64,000 bases of DNA from positions 1-64,000 of the forward strand of contig CAKJVC010000030.1 of assembly GCA_918026815.1 (NCBI GenBank), written 5' to 3'. Positions 9,508 to 21,260 of this stretch are shown here, one piece after another. Below the pieces are notes generated by a model, which saw nothing but the letters and a program-made list of their open reading frames with translations, was not told the DNA's origin and did not search any database. The translations under genes were made by a program, and so were the position numbers. Position 1 is the first letter of the stretch. Each line of letters starts with the position of its first letter. This DNA comes from Chalara sp. BL73 (taxonomy: Eukaryota > Ascomycota > Leotiomycetes > Helotiales).

Positions 9508-10832
9508 CAATTTACTCACGCACCACTTGCTTCAGAAACTTGCAATTTTCTCCAGAGCTGAAGAATATCTTTCGCAAAGGGTCGTCTGCTTTTTAAGAGT
9601 CAATGGCAGCGGGAAAGGGGGAAATTAGGGTTTCAGCCGCAGATTGGTATTTGGAACCTGGTATCTGGGGACCCCAGCTTTGGCCCCATTTTATTTTTAC
9701 GTGGGCAGAATCGCCTCACCGCCTGGTATTTGGGCCCAGATACCAGCCGGCGCGGCAACAGCTTCGCGGTTAGGCCTAAGGTGTACATCGATTCGAAGAT
9801 GGCGCAGTAGCCAATTTAACAAGGGGTTTGCGTTCGGGGTATTAAGTAATAGTTTGCGGCCACATCGTTGTTTTTAAGGAGTTAATCGATGAACAAGAGC
9901 GTATTGAACTTGGCCTTGAGTAGGGTTTGCTTGTAGAACGATTTCATCTTGTGTATATCCAGAATCGTAATAAAGAACTTGAATTCGGAGTCGGTCATCG
10001 CGTGTACAATATCTATGAGTAGGTGGTATGTTGATTCATGATGATTCTTACAAAATACAGTACAAAAGCAGCGTTCGTAGAATTTTATAATCATTGGCTA
10101 GTCCAAGAGTGGAGACGGAACCTTCGAGAGAGCGCACAGACGTAAAAGGCTAGATTATGATGGTCTGATGAAGTAAGAAGACTAAACAATTCTCCAAGTG
10201 TCTGTGCGCTGTAGCTGTACGTCACGTACAGAAGCATACCGCGGACCGTTCCGCCATGCTAAAATTAACCATTGCTCCGCCTCGCCAAACTGTTATCCCA
10301 AAAGCCTACATTAAAGTACATAAGGTTATATGTGAATCGCATTGTGGTAATGTGATAAACTCCGTATGTTTTATGCCCAGTCCCCGAGAGCGACTTCGTC
10401 GCGCAGAGTGGTTGAACAGCTGTTGAAGTTTAAAGATATATGGAGGTTAAACTTCACACTGCTTCGGATGGTATCATGATGATGTTGTACCGTACAGCGA
10501 GAGAGCTTGAGTACTTGCGCTCGTCAAATGCAAATGTCGTCCCGTTGACCGAATTAGTCTCTCACCTTCCTTTGAATAAGGTTACGGTGGCCAGATCTTC
10601 ATAACCAAATGATCACCCAATAAGAGTGCTTGAGATATGCCCACTCGAAAAGTCATGCTCACCAATGGCGTTGTCGAACATAAGATATTGTCAAGCCCTT
10701 GATGGTGCGTATAGATACTGTACAATACAACGATACCCAAGGTACCAATGGAAGCCTTATTCTAGAAGACTTCTCTTAACCACCACACGATCCTCAAACA
10801 TTGCTCGTTCGACATCCTAAGTTTGAAATGAT
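9508..10832. other. Intergenic region, no supported gene
   Basis: Near 9645-9745 the motif GGTATYTGGG occurs three times, the last as a near-palindrome GGTATTTGGGCCCAGATACC. A minus-strand ORF of 69 codons starting with ATG at 10094 has protein-like composition (DIVHAMTDSEFKFFITIL) but no recognised family and no upstream exon. A block near 10071-10140 (GCGTTCGTAG and GAGAGCGCACAGACGTA) recurs in diverged form at 12743-12805. Confidence 0.5.
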
Positions 10833-11295
10833 CAGGGTTGGAAATCGATCGATCAGAGCTTGGAATCGAATCGATCGACGATCAAATCGATCAAATCTGT
10901 CATAGGCGGTCAGGCCCAAGGGCAGCAGGAGGGATCACGATACGCAGAGCAGGTAATCACGTGACAATGCACCGGGGGGCGGGGGCGCGAATAGAGAGTT
11001 TTGATTATTCGATATCAGTAGTTCTATGAGTATAGAGAAGAAGGAGACCAAGAGGAAGGGACAGATATTGTCGGGGTGAGTGTTAGACGCTCGTGCATTG
11101 GGATCTGCCCATGGTTCAACACGTGACAATTTCACTTTACATGGGATCCACCCGATCGACGATCAAATCGATCGATTGGAGCTTGGATCGATACGATATC
11201 GATCGATTGACAGGTTAGATCGATACGGTCGAAATCGAAATCGAATCGACTAATCGAGTCGATCAAATCGATCGCTCGGTCGATTTCCAACCCTG
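10833..11295. mobile_element. hAT-type MITE, 463 bp, 8-bp target duplication
   Basis: The ends are perfect inverted repeats CAGGGTTGGAAATCGA and TCGATTTCCAACCCTG. Both flanks carry the same 8-bp GAAATGAT, the duplication length typical of hAT transposases. The subterminal zones are packed with GATCGAT and AATCGA motifs on both sides. No transposase is encoded. The CAGGG terminus matches the common hAT terminal consensus. Confidence 0.95.
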
Positions 11296-11322
11296 GAAAT
11301 GATTGAAGCCTTACGAATAATA

Positions 11323-11497
11323 CAGTCAAACCTCTTTATACGGGAATTTCCTTATATGGGAAACCTCGATATATGGGAACAAATGCCTGGAACCGTAGTA
11401 TAATTTTCAATACTTTGCAACCTGTATATATGGTGAACCTTTATATATGGGAGTCAAAGTCTGGAACCGAGTGTTCCCATATTAACAGTTTTGACTG
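11323..11497. mobile_element. Tc1/pogo-type MITE, 175 bp, TA target site
   Basis: It starts CAGTCAAACCTCTTTATACG, ends with the near-inverse ...AACAGTTTTGACTG, and is flanked by TA on both sides. The interior repeats TATATGGGA several times. Its termini are close relatives of those of the pogo elements at 35224 and 38030, so it is probably mobilised by that transposase family. Confidence 0.9.
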
Positions 11498-11499
11498 TA

Positions 11500-12108
11500 C
11501 CACATTATAGTCCTCTAGTCAACAATACCTTAAATTATACAGGCACGCCCCCAAGAGTTGCTAAGCCTTTCTAGTGGGGTGAGATAGACCTACCCCCGCA
11601 ATTCTAAAAGCCTTTGGGAACCTTCCCCAAATCTACAGAGCACAAGACGAGATGAAATGTAACTCCCTCGTAGGTGGGGTGGTCGCGAAAACTTGACTAG
11701 CGGGATCCACTCCTTTTAGCCAATGGTCATGACATGTGAGCATTCTGGTGATGATGACGTCACTTCTTTCTAATGTCATCTTGCACGAAGGTTTGCAGGT
11801 AGACGCCACTTCCTAGCCCAGCAACCAGTAGCACTATTCTATTAGTGACTTTCCAGGCTATTATAGGCTTAGGCCACAGGCTTATAGCCCTATAAGCCTC
11901 ACTATAATCAATTTCTCTTCAAGCTACCTGGACGCTGAGCCCATTGCTGGGTAGCCTCTGGCCCAAGCTTAGCGCGAGCAAAGACTTTTGAAATGCACCT
12001 CCGTACATCCAACTAACCCGCCTTAGCAGCCAGTATACACGTGTGGTACCACCTTAAAAGGCTCGTTCTACAAAGGCACCCAGAACTTGAGGGAATGGGA
12101 AAGGAGAA
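11500..12108. other. Intergenic region with a short palindrome
   Basis: No gene is supported. A perfect 10-bp inverted repeat AGGCTTATAG-CC-CTATAAGCCT lies at 11878-11899. The right end merges into decayed Tc1 transposase sequence. Confidence 0.5.
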
Positions 12109-12249
12109 GATGCTATCAAAGCCTTAGAAAACGCTTTAATTGAAGCCTGGGACCTATTACCTGATAGTTTATTCGAACAGCTTGCAGATAGTATGCCATA
12201 CAGGGTTGCGGCGGTGATCAAAGCAAATGGGTGACATACAAAATACTAA
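12109..12249 (+). pseudogene. Tc1/mariner transposase, C-terminal remnant
   Basis: The frame reads EAWDLLPDSLFEQLADSMPY followed by RVAAVIKANG, a stop, then HTKY. This matches the conserved C-terminus of Tc1-type transposases, where the stop replaces a Trp (TGG to TGA), a RIP-like change. Only the last 45 or so residues are recognisable and no catalytic residue remains. Confidence 0.75.
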
Positions 12250-13506
12250 GGAATTCAAGGATGGAGCACATGAAAGAGGCCTTATTGTCATTTATTTGCA
12301 ATCAAAATCAAATCAATTGGATAAGTGGTTGTAAAGTTATTAAATAAAGTGTAACTAGGTGGCGGGACTAGTACTGTATAATTATGCTACTTGACCTTGT
12401 GGCCTCCAAGACCCACAGAGACCGTTCTCCATAATTTTGTTGACATGGAGGAAACCACAGACCAGGTTAGAGGGGCGGGGGATCCGGGAATTTGCAAGGA
12501 CCCGCCGGGCCTACTCTGGGCCGGCAAGTGGTTAGTTTTGTAGAGGCTTTGCGTATGGTGGACAGGGAGTTGGTGGCTGGAAAAAAAGGCCCGTTTTGTT
12601 GTAGCTGAATCCTTTGCCTAATGTTTGATGCTTGGCAATCCTACTTTTGAGGAATGTCCTAGCATTTTATCTAGTTTTTTTTGTTAGAAACACAGCGATA
12701 CATTTATTACTCATTTCTTTAATAAGATCAATTATTATAGCGTTCGTAGCATTCTATACTCTCTACCTTGTTTCTATAGAGCGCACGGACGTAGAAAGAT
12801 GGAGTGTTAGGGCCGGTACGAAGTAGTACCTCAGCTGGCGGCGGAGCAGCCACAATTCACACACATCATAAGATCGGATGCCACACTCTCGGTCTAAGGC
12901 ATACTACAGTGGAAATCATGCTCATCAGTTTGTCAGAACGCAGATAGCTCATTGGTTACGCATCGACGATCGGTCTACCTTATCTCAAGCCTCTCGGGGT
13001 GTCAAATTAATATACCTATCTCCCTATAACTACAGTAGTAACCCTAAAAAGATGCCAGACTTCTATAAAGGCTACATAAATGTAAGAACCGGCCTGTGCT
13101 CTAAAGATCCGTAGGACAATCAAAATCAGAAATAGTTAAGTTGTGGAATCATCGAGATTTGGTGTTGTTTAAACGTTCCTTTCAGTGCATGGCACAATTT
13201 TGAGGGGCATACCGACGATCACCACCCGTTAGCCGGATTGGTCCGGTCCAGCCATACAAGGATCTGGGAAAGGGCGGACCACTCGGAGCACGATAACGAG
13301 TTTTATTCGACAGTCATCATTCAGGTACAAGGGCTGATATGGATGGTTGACAGAATATGAAGGGCAGCCTTAGAAGCATTATAAGATATTTTGCGCTCCC
13401 AATACCCCACCTTTGCCTAGAGTACCAACCTCGGGGATTCTCTCGTACTTTTTGCACGCGACTCTAATATTTGGTTTCCAGTTTCGCGGGAAGGATTATC
13501 GAAACT
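12250..13506. other. Intergenic region, no supported gene
   Basis: Short open frames are not protein-like. A TGTTAGGGCCGG block near 12807 could be an LTR edge but no partner end was found. Confidence 0.4.
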
Positions 13507-15856
13507 ATGTCGAATCATACTGTGCTGTGGCAGGCATGGGAGGGACGTATCGTTCCTAGGGCCTTCTCTGTTGGATATGTTGTGCTATCATACGCAGTCA
13601 GCTATGTTGGGGCATGGACAACATTAGAGCTTATAAACCGCAGGACCTCGGGGAGAGGCTTGTATAATTGGTAAGTTAAATCGATTAGCCCGGCTGTCCG
13701 CTCAAGCCAACGAGACTCTATAGGTATCTTCTCGTTGGCTCATCCGTCTCTATGGGAGGCATTGCCATTTGGTGTATGCACTTCATCAGCAACCGTGCGA
13801 TTGTTCTTGGGAATGCCCAATTCGCCATACAGATCGCATACAGCCCCGGATATACAGCCTTATCCTTCTTCGTTCCGATCACAGTGCTCTTTGTTGCTTT
13901 CATCGCTTTCGGATCGCATGACCGAGTCAGCATCATTCGTGTAACGATAGGAGGGACGCTGGCTGGACTCGCCATCTGTGGGATGCACTATCTTGGCCAA
14001 ACTGGTATCTCGAACTATACTTGCGTTTACGACATTCCCAATGTCGTAGGATCCGTGGTCATCGCTGTCGTTGCTAGTATCGTAGCGCTATCTTTGTTTT
14101 TTGTTCTTCGTGCCGCTTGGACAAATTCTTGGTGGAAGAGGGCTCTTTGCGCTATCATTCTCGCTGGCGCCGTGTTTGGGATGCATTGGACGGCATCTAT
14201 CGGCACGCAATATCGTCTCAAGAAAGGCGATGCTTCCTTGTCCCACAGTATTTCACGAGATTTGACTGTTATCGTCGTCATTGTTTTAGTATATCCACTT
14301 TCTACTTCTATAGATGTTATGCTGATATAAAATAGTCTATTACTGCTTGCTTTATCCTCCTTATCTTTGCAATACTTGCTCAGAGGAGAAGGTCACGTTC
14401 TGCCAACAGAGCTCAGCATGTTGTCCTGGCTTCTGCTATCTTTGACGAGCATGAGAGGCTTTTGGTAACACCAGAAGGTCTTCTGCCAAACCAGAAGGTT
14501 ACGTCCTCATATGCTGAACGGGTATATCGACCGCGTGATTCTCTTCTACTATACTTGTGCTAACCAATAGATAGTCTCTTGCCGAAGAATTTGGGGTTGC
14601 GCATCCCGTTTTCCAATGGATTTTTCGAACTACGCGCAATTGGACCAGCATCTCTAGCCTTCTGCCTGGTATGCGTAATCATCTGTATCATGCCTCGATA
14701 AGCAGAGGATCCCGACCGGCGTTAATACCTGACATCAAGCTTAGCAATGATGAACGGGAGCCTACCGACGACTATTCGATCATCTTCCGTGAACTTTTCT
14801 GCATCGCCGCAGCCGATTTAGCAGCGCAGCTGAATGAACCTTTGGAAAATATAGGTATTCTCTTCGACGAGATACTCGCGACTGGCCAGGAGACGTTGTC
14901 AAAGTCGAAAGCTCAATGGAACTCACTTGAAAGCACCGATAATCTGGAGAGCCATAGCACGGCCATACTCGGTAGAGGCCAGCTCCTTTTCCTTGTTCGC
15001 CGTGCAAATAGAAGAGAAGCCGAGCGCCTCGCGGCCTCCGGCTACCGCTTCGCGGAAATTCCAAATGTTGCCCATATCATAGCCCGAAGTATGCAGATCA
15101 AGTGCAGCGATTTCGAAAGCTGCCTCTCTAGTATGCTCGCATACTCCAGCGACACGCACTCCTAGGCCCCGGTGTTCACGTTGCATGTTTTGCCATCCGG
15201 GCGAGCGTCCGCGGTAGCTTCGACGTCATTGTCCGCAAAGATGCCAGAAACCAACTTCCTACTATGCAGTTGCCCATTGACAACCTGAACAGTTGGCAGA
15301 TCGCTTACCTGTCTCAGCTAGATGGCTCTTCTGTTACAACATGCTTGAACTTCCTGAAGGAGAACTCAGCGAGCTCTGAGATCACGAAGAGGGAACAGAG
15401 CTTTACCATACAGTTGTATAATGCGATCTTGGAATTAAGCGAAGAAATCAATGACCCGTTTTTCACCGATGCTCTCCTTATCGGAAGACCGATCCCAGCA
15501 CCTTGTTATGGGTCCGGCGGGGACGCGAAGCCAGCTCAAGCAACGATCATCGCATTTCGAATTATTGTGCCTATCCAGTTCCGTGCCCAAGGTCCTAAAC
15601 TTACGTTCACTCCCCTTAGCTTCTTTAGGACGCAACAGTATGTGTATAGACACAGTTCAGATCATGCACGCTTTGCACGTAAAATCCATAAGGAATTTGG
15701 ACCGATTCTGAATAAGAGGAGATTGAGTATCAGAGATGATGCGACAGCCTTGAAGAGTCCGACGCGTCTAGGGAAGTTTCCAAGGAGGTTGAAGAGGAAT
15801 TCGAGGGGGCCATTAGATATTTCGATGCCGGCAGAAGTACCAAGAGCTCATGCTAG
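13507..15856 (+). pseudogene. MHYT-domain integral membrane signalling-type protein, two frameshifts
   Basis: Four exons join in phase: introns are 13671-13723, 14289-14335 and 14522-14574, all GT-AG and 47-53 bp. The N-terminal half has about seven hydrophobic segments carrying the repeated MHYT signature (CMHFISN, GMHYLGQTGISNY, GMHWTASIGTQY), thought to bind a metal or gas ligand in the membrane. The C-terminal half is a soluble region typical of fungal MHYT proteins (EEFGVAHPVFQWIFRTTRNW; GVHVACFAIRASVRGSFDV; ending REVSKEVEEEFEGAIRYFDA). One frame change lies near 15160 beside a CCCC run and another near 15752. The splice sites and both halves are otherwise well preserved, so this is either a recent pseudogene or a good gene with two base-calling errors. 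The ATG at 13507 begins MSNHTVLWQAWEG. Confidence 0.82.
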
Positions 15857-16329
15857 GGCAGCCCTAAATCTAAGGCTCTGGAATCGGCCATCGGGTGAAA
15901 AGCCTACGACTCTGCCGATAGCCACTTTGGATAGTACTTCTGAATACAGTTAGTTGAAACGCAGTCGTTTGGGGGGATTATGGTTAGTCAAGAAGTTAGC
16001 GTTGATGTTAAAAATCTCGAGGAACTGAGTCGAGAAGGAAACGGTGATAACCAATTTGGTGAAATTAATGCAGGTGGAATGAAACTTATGCAGATGGGGA
16101 CGACTGGCATAGCAATGAAGGAGGTGGACGATTCTAAGACTTATGTTGATATATTGTTAGCTATTTCTATCGCGACAATTCGATAAGACAAGGGCACGTT
16201 CACTAAGCTGATACACGGCAAGTAAATTCAAGTCGTTATAATGTTACTGTTTAGAGAGCTTCGATGCTGCTTCTAGATGGTGCTCTATTATGGTGGAGTT
16301 AGCCAAGTAGGGCAACTTATATACGTCAG
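15857..16329. other. Intergenic region, no supported gene
   Basis: A 68-codon ORF beginning at 15980 with ATG has biased composition and no recognisable motif. Nothing else stands out. Confidence 0.4.
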
Positions 16330-16500
16330 AAGGTGGTGCGTTCCGAACTTATAGTGGGTCTGATTGAACAGGCGACGAGGTCGATAGAAATCGACAAGTG
16401 GCAAAGTAGTGATGACGGTGAAAGGCTCTGTAGTATGAAGTTCAACTAAGCAGAAAAGAGTCGCAAATAGCACTGTCGAGGCGGAGTACGTCACTCTAGG
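16330..16500 (+). pseudogene. Copia RNase H remnant
   Basis: Frame by frame one can read TYSGSD, stop, TGDEVDRNRQ and later SSTKQKRVANSTVEAEYVTL. These match the YSDADWAGD and SSKKQxTVATSTTEAEYVALS segments of Copia RNase H. Several stops are Trp-to-stop changes. No RT or LTR could be traced around it. Confidence 0.65.
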
Positions 16501-17930
16501 GAACCCTCTCTAGAAGCGAATGGCCGCCTCCTGCTGTGAGGAACGGAATTAACCCCGGTTCTCTCGTAAAACAGATGGAAGGGCTTTCAAGGGCATATCA
16601 CCTTTTGCTGCCTCGAAACCAGGTTTGGTAAATGACAGAATCTCGGACGCTTTGAGCGAGCCAGCTCGTGTCCATTGACCTCTGACTTCCGCTTTGGTGC
16701 CGAGGATGGATGATCTCATATCGTCTTCGTTCCATCAGGCTCGCTTGTTTGGGAAGTCCACTCTCCTCCGTATCCTTAAAGTATCTGAGAATAACTTTTT
16801 GAACTCTATTGTGCTTGATTAAAGGAGCCTGATTGGAAAATAGGAAATTGCCTGAAGTATAGTTCCCAGGGCAGCGAGTCAGCCTAGAGAGCCTGCGATT
16901 TACTGATAGATTTGCCTATTGAATGTGTCCGATCTTTTACAAGGTTTGTCGGACATCAGTCTCCATTCCGAGTAGTTTCCGTACTTTTCCTCTTGCGTCC
17001 TGTCGCCTGTCCTCGCTCACGAAGACATGCCTCAGTTAGTAAAGAACGAGGGTGATCCACCAGTGACGACCTGTTACAATTTAGCCTTCAACACCAAGGA
17101 ATGACAGCTATTAGTTATCGACGTGAGGTCTTCCCGTTGCCTCTCACGAGAAGATAACGGGGTGTGCCGGTACTAGATGGAATTAGTAGCACATCATTGG
17201 CAGCACATTATTGGCTACCAAGCCCTCTTTAACTGGTATGAGAAGGCTCTTAAAGCAGCCCCCGAACTCATCATCTACAGATATCTGCCGAGCTTCGGCA
17301 TATACTATAGTGGTACTTCCTCCCGGATCGCATTGCCGAAGTTCCATCTGAAGGTAGAACCTGTCGTTTCCAGGATCAAGATCCAGCGAGGATAAGGAGC
17401 TTGGGTTGCTGTGAAGAAGGCTCTGAGCTGAGAGGCGCTAACGAGTGGAGAAGCGCTACTAAGCTCAAAAGCAACATGCAAAGGTTAGATCAGGAATGCA
17501 CCGATCTGAGAACCCTTTGGTATAGGTAGCGGTGCAGACATGCTGGAGTAGACTGGTCTACGCTGATCTGTGGTACAACACGAGATACAAGTTAGCGTGA
17601 TGGTATGCCGCCTGAAGCTGTGTGGCGTATTTTAATTTCAGCTCCAAGCATCTCAGATGTTTGGAGCTTGTTGGCACGCTTATTTGACCGTAGCATTATG
17701 TGGGGCAACTGACTGACGCGGCTTTACTCTGTGTCTCCCCCGAAAATTCCAGCTGAACCTCACCATTGACACTCAGCGCTAAGCTTTTGTGTTCGCAGAA
17801 CCATTGCGGCTCCATTTATTAGCCATGTGCGGGCAGGTTCGATTATCCACACCGTCATCAACATTCTAGCCATGAATTACTGAAATCGGCCAAAAAATTT
17901 TGGGCTATACACAATGCCGAGGTTAGTGTG
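16501..17930. other. Intergenic region, no supported gene
   Basis: A 12-bp inverted repeat with one mismatch (AGCTCCAAGCAT, ATGTTTGGAGCT) lies near 17639-17667. A 72-codon ORF at 17177 has no recognised motif. The sequence may hold further decayed transposon DNA. Confidence 0.4.
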
Positions 17931-17933
17931 GAG

Positions 17934-17940
17934 TATATAA
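17934..17940 (+). promoter_or_regulatory. TATA box upstream of the ilp-like gene
   Basis: TATATAA lies about 225 bp before the start codon at 18164, followed by pyrimidine-rich leader sequence. The spacing suits a fungal promoter with a 5' UTR of roughly 200 bases. Confidence 0.5.
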
Positions 17941-18163
17941 ATACAGTTGAGGATCCTTGATAGCTAGCTTGCTGTTTTCAGTATATCTCCTTTCTAGGTT
18001 CTATAGCCAAACCAGGTCCTCGTCACTGCTTTAGTGAACGCTCATTTCTATCGCTGAAACACTCATTATTCGTCATCATCTCAACTGGTCTCAAGGTGTA
18101 GCACTGCCGTAGGTCTCTAGAACCAGAAAAGAGCGAATCCCTTATTAAAACCAACCTAGCCCA

Positions 18164-18734
18164 ATGTCATCATTTGACATCCTAGAATGGTATCCTCAAT
18201 ACCAATCCTGCCTCTGCTACTTTCTTGATCATGCACAGCACACTGCACCAGTACAAGTTCTCTGTGCGTCCCTTAATATCGAGTTACCATGCCAGCGAAT
18301 GGAATTTCCGGTACTCTCCTTGGACTCCTGCCAACTTGCCTAGCACTGTCAGTCCTATGCAACAGACCACCCTTAATCAGCCTGCTACTTCTTTGGGAGA
18401 GGTCCTACAAGGTCATCCCCAAGCAATCTCTCTAATACCATATATTCGCCGCCTCGTCTGCACAAGGCACGACGACCATTCTATCTTCTTTGGCTTCTTC
18501 GGCGATTCTTGGCCCACGGGTGTTGGCCCTTTGCAGGAAATAGAGCGAAGGAACTTCCTTATGGCTGCGAGGAGCTCGTCTTGGATAGACATAAAGCTGG
18601 CTTATGATAGAAATGAGCAAGAAACTGTACCATTCTTAGCATCCTTGAGCAAAACGACAGAGGCAGAAGTCGCAAGCGCGGAGGAAACGTGGGTTACATG
18701 GTCGAAGATGCGGAATTGGACGCTGGCGCAATGA
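18164..18734 (+). pseudogene. 'Ilp is an apoptosis inhibitor'-type small fungal protein, one frameshift
   Basis: The ATG opens MSSFDILEWYPQYQSCLCYF and continues DHAQHTAPVQVLCASLNIEL, the conserved start of a small ascomycete family annotated in databases as 'ilp is an apoptosis inhibitor'. About 55 codons later the frame hits TAG (after DSCQLA); the family sequence resumes in another frame as LIPYIRRLVCTRHDDH, FFGFFGDSW and EIERRNFLMAARSSSW, ending near WVTWSKMRNWTLA. Splicing cannot restore the frame with an intron of normal length. The family function is not established by experiment that I know of. The gene is expressed, if at all, from the TATA box upstream. Confidence 0.75.
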
Positions 18735-18843
18735 TACTAGGCGATATGTGGTTATATGAATAGGAGCGCAATTCAATTCAGGACCGTTGTTATATTATAT
18801 CCCATCATGTTAGGCCTGGCGTGAAAGTTAGGTGGGGCCGTTT

Positions 18844-19710
18844 TCTGAACTGCTTCCTTGACCCTGTGAAGCTCAGCTTCGTCTCTACATGCTACCTTGA
18901 CGCGTTCGGCATTTCTGGAATCCTTGATTACTGCCGCGCAGCGCCAATTCGCATGTCCATCCGTGGTGCGGATCTCTTCCTCGATTGCTTTTCTGATTGA
19001 TCCTGGGTGCACCTTGCTCTTTCTTCCTCTCCCATCCTGGACGTATCGATGGTGCAGTACAGCGTATCTGTCATTGTTGATGGCCCCGTGCCCATCGAGG
19101 TAAGGGTCTGGACATTGCTTGGTTGACTACTCGGTGGCGTCCGGGCAACATCTGCATACGACAAATTGACTGCCGAGGAATTTTGGATGTTGGACCACTG
19201 GGTCTGGATCAATTCAGCCACCTCTGCCTTCAGGGATTCGATCTGCTTCGTGTACAATTCGGAGAGAGTCTCGATCTGGTTGGCGTGTGCCCGATTCTGC
19301 TCCTCTATTGTCTCCATCTGTTCTTGCTTCTGTTCCTCTATGGCGCTCAGTAAAGAGGTAATCAACTCGGTCAGTGTCTTGTTCTGCCCATTGACCGTTG
19401 TGCTCGTCTTTCCGATCACTGATCGATTTGTAGCTGTAGCCGCTGCTGCCAATCGTTCTGCAACCTTCGCTGCAGATGTTCGGGTTCTCGTGGGCGCTGC
19501 TTGGTCCTTGGGTTGAGGCGTGATTGCGGTTCGAGTCGGTCGTGGTGCGCCAGGGGCCATTGTCGCTACGTGAATTGTCTTCTCTGGCCCGCTGTCATTG
19601 CTCTCATCTTCATCCGCCAGGAGCATGACCTTTTCTTGTTCCAATGCTTTCGTTGTTTTGGTAGGTTCGCGACGCGACTGACGCGTCGGACCTGGGTCTC
19701 CTTCAACCAT
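18844..19710 (-). pseudogene. Tad-like LINE ORF1 (gag-like), fragment
   Basis: The protein is a diverged copy of the ORF1 at 30203-31543: shared SYADVARTPPSSQPSNVQTL, MTDTLYCTIDTSRMGEEER, and after a frameshift near 19005, EEEIRTTDGHANWRCAAVIK and CRDEAELHRVKEAVQK. A long predicted coiled coil occupies about residues 100-165 (many E, Q and L in heptads). It breaks off before the CCHC knuckles and ORF2 is absent, so the 3' part was lost, unlike normal 5'-truncated LINE copies. The ATG at 19710 starts MVEGDPGPTRQSRR. Confidence 0.8.
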
Positions 19711-20034
19711 CACCGCACCACCTTAACCTTCCTCCTTGATGTAACTTCAAATGCTCTGAACTTGAATCCTTTGTATTCAATTGTTCTCGTCTATTCACTC
19801 ATCCAAGTGTAGGTAGTATCGCTACAGGGTGTTTTACAGTGAATGTTGGAACGCATGTAACTAGTCATGTGAAGAGTTATGGGTCCTCTCGGGACCTACA
19901 ACCTCTTCGCGACACGTAGCTTAGAACACAACCACAATCGACACACATCTTACACCTGACGCCAACGAGCATACTAAGTGAAATCACTAGTCTGCCCGGC
20001 GACCCGTGAGATGCAGTCACCCGACAGTGAATGT

Positions 20035-20172
20035 TGCCGAATATCTCATATACCACTTTGATGGTATATGAGATATACGTCAACAAAACGATGGCATATC
20101 AGATATTCGGCAAAAAAAGTGTGGTATATGAGATATTTGTCAACAAAACGATGGTATTTGAGATATTTGCCG
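20035..20172. repeat. ATATC palindrome and 30-bp tandem repeat
   Basis: ATATCTCATATACCA is followed after six bases by its exact inverse TGGTATATGAGATAT. The second arm starts a series of about four diverged 30-31-bp units of the form TGGTATATGAGATATTTGTC plus AACAAAACGA. The unit length keeps an open frame on the minus strand, giving repeated KYLIYHxFVD-like peptides, probably by chance. Confidence 0.85.
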
Positions 20173-20189
20173 TTTAATGAATTATGGAC

Positions 20190-21260
20190 ATCAATCATGG
20201 AGTGATTGAGAAACAATTGATGACGCTGAACGAGAGAAATATGCAGCAGCGACAGGTGGAGGAAGATACCATGCATCCCATAAGCGGCCCTTGCAGTATA
20301 TAATGAGTTGTTAACCTCAGCCATCTCTCCTTCAAGTTGACCTCTATTTCTTTCCATCTTACTCTGGGCCGTCGGAGTAATAGGACTTTCTCCTTGCTTT
20401 GGTTGGCCCAGAGGTAACACGAATCCCCCATCTAACCTTGGGAATCGTCCCACGTCCTTGTTCAGCGGTGGAACTCTCGACAGACGTTTGTTGAGCTCGT
20501 CCCGAAATCTTTCCAGTCAATCTTCATCCCTATCTGGCACACAAAAGCTTTTTGCCCTCTCTAGATCTTTCCACAGAGCGATCTGCGGGCTAAGATCCAA
20601 CGCTGTGTTTGAGCGCCCGTCTAAATATGGGTGTCTGCCAAGGTTCAGACTTGTATGTATGGAAGGTAATGCCGTTCGTGAGCGCTGGTCCAAATATATA
20701 TTTCGCCCAGCCGCCAAACTAGTATGCAGGTGGGTGCAGAGTTGAACTGTTGTTCGGAAGGTTGAGGAGGGAGAACCCACGATGATGGGAAGTGAGGCAG
20801 GTATTTGTTCGACGGCAGGCTTTCGACTGCCAGTGCTGCCGGCGACGGCGATGGTGGGCTTTCGAAGTTGGCGGTGGGTGCTGATTGCACCAAGGAAATG
20901 GGGTTTTCGAGGGTCACTTCATGATTTCGCGTGGGTGTTGTAGGGTCTGATAGATTCGATTCCCCCTCATCGTTTTCTTGAAGTGCACAAGTACAAGGGA
21001 AGTAGGTGTCGTAGCCAGGCACGCTGGAACTCATTTGGTGATGGCCTGCATAGATGGGAGATCTCACAGTCGTCGGTGTGAACCAGCAGAGTGTTATTTC
21101 AGCCAATTTGGAGAGAGAACAAGTGCTAGACCAGTTTCACAGACTTTCTGGGGTTGACTGTGTGGCTGACTTCGAGGCTCCCGAGATATGGGGCAGCATC
21201 TTGGAGGCGCAGCATCTTTTTGTGGAGGCGGTGTGGTGTGTCCGCAGCCTCACTTTCTCT
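20190..21260 (-). pseudogene. Degraded gene of unknown family with a 69-bp internal repeat
   Basis: Protein-like sequence can be followed on the minus strand through frame changes and stops. It includes ASKMLPHISGASKSATQS, SVPGYDTYFPCTCALQE, NPISLVQSAPTANFESPP, then two 23-residue repeats (HTSLAAGRNIYLDQRSRTAL and HTSLNLGRHPYLDGRSNTAL), then VPDRDED, a stop, LERFRDELNKRLSRVPPLNK and GRFPRLDGGFVLPLGQPK. One stop is at the place of a likely Trp. I cannot name the family. The charged, helical C-terminal part looks cytoplasmic. A small number of breaks suggests a fairly young pseudogene. Confidence 0.5.

Noticed and set aside
12743..12880. A solo LTR starting TGTTAGGGCCGG
   Set aside because: No matching end or target duplication could be found; only a short similarity to 10071-10140 remains.
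18309..18350. An intron repairing the ilp-like gene
   Set aside because: The only GT-AG pairs are 34-42 bp apart and none restores the correct phase.
20458..20745. Plus-strand ORF with a 23-residue repeat
   Set aside because: The minus strand over the same 69-bp repeat continues into a longer protein-like sequence, so the plus-strand reading is probably the shadow.
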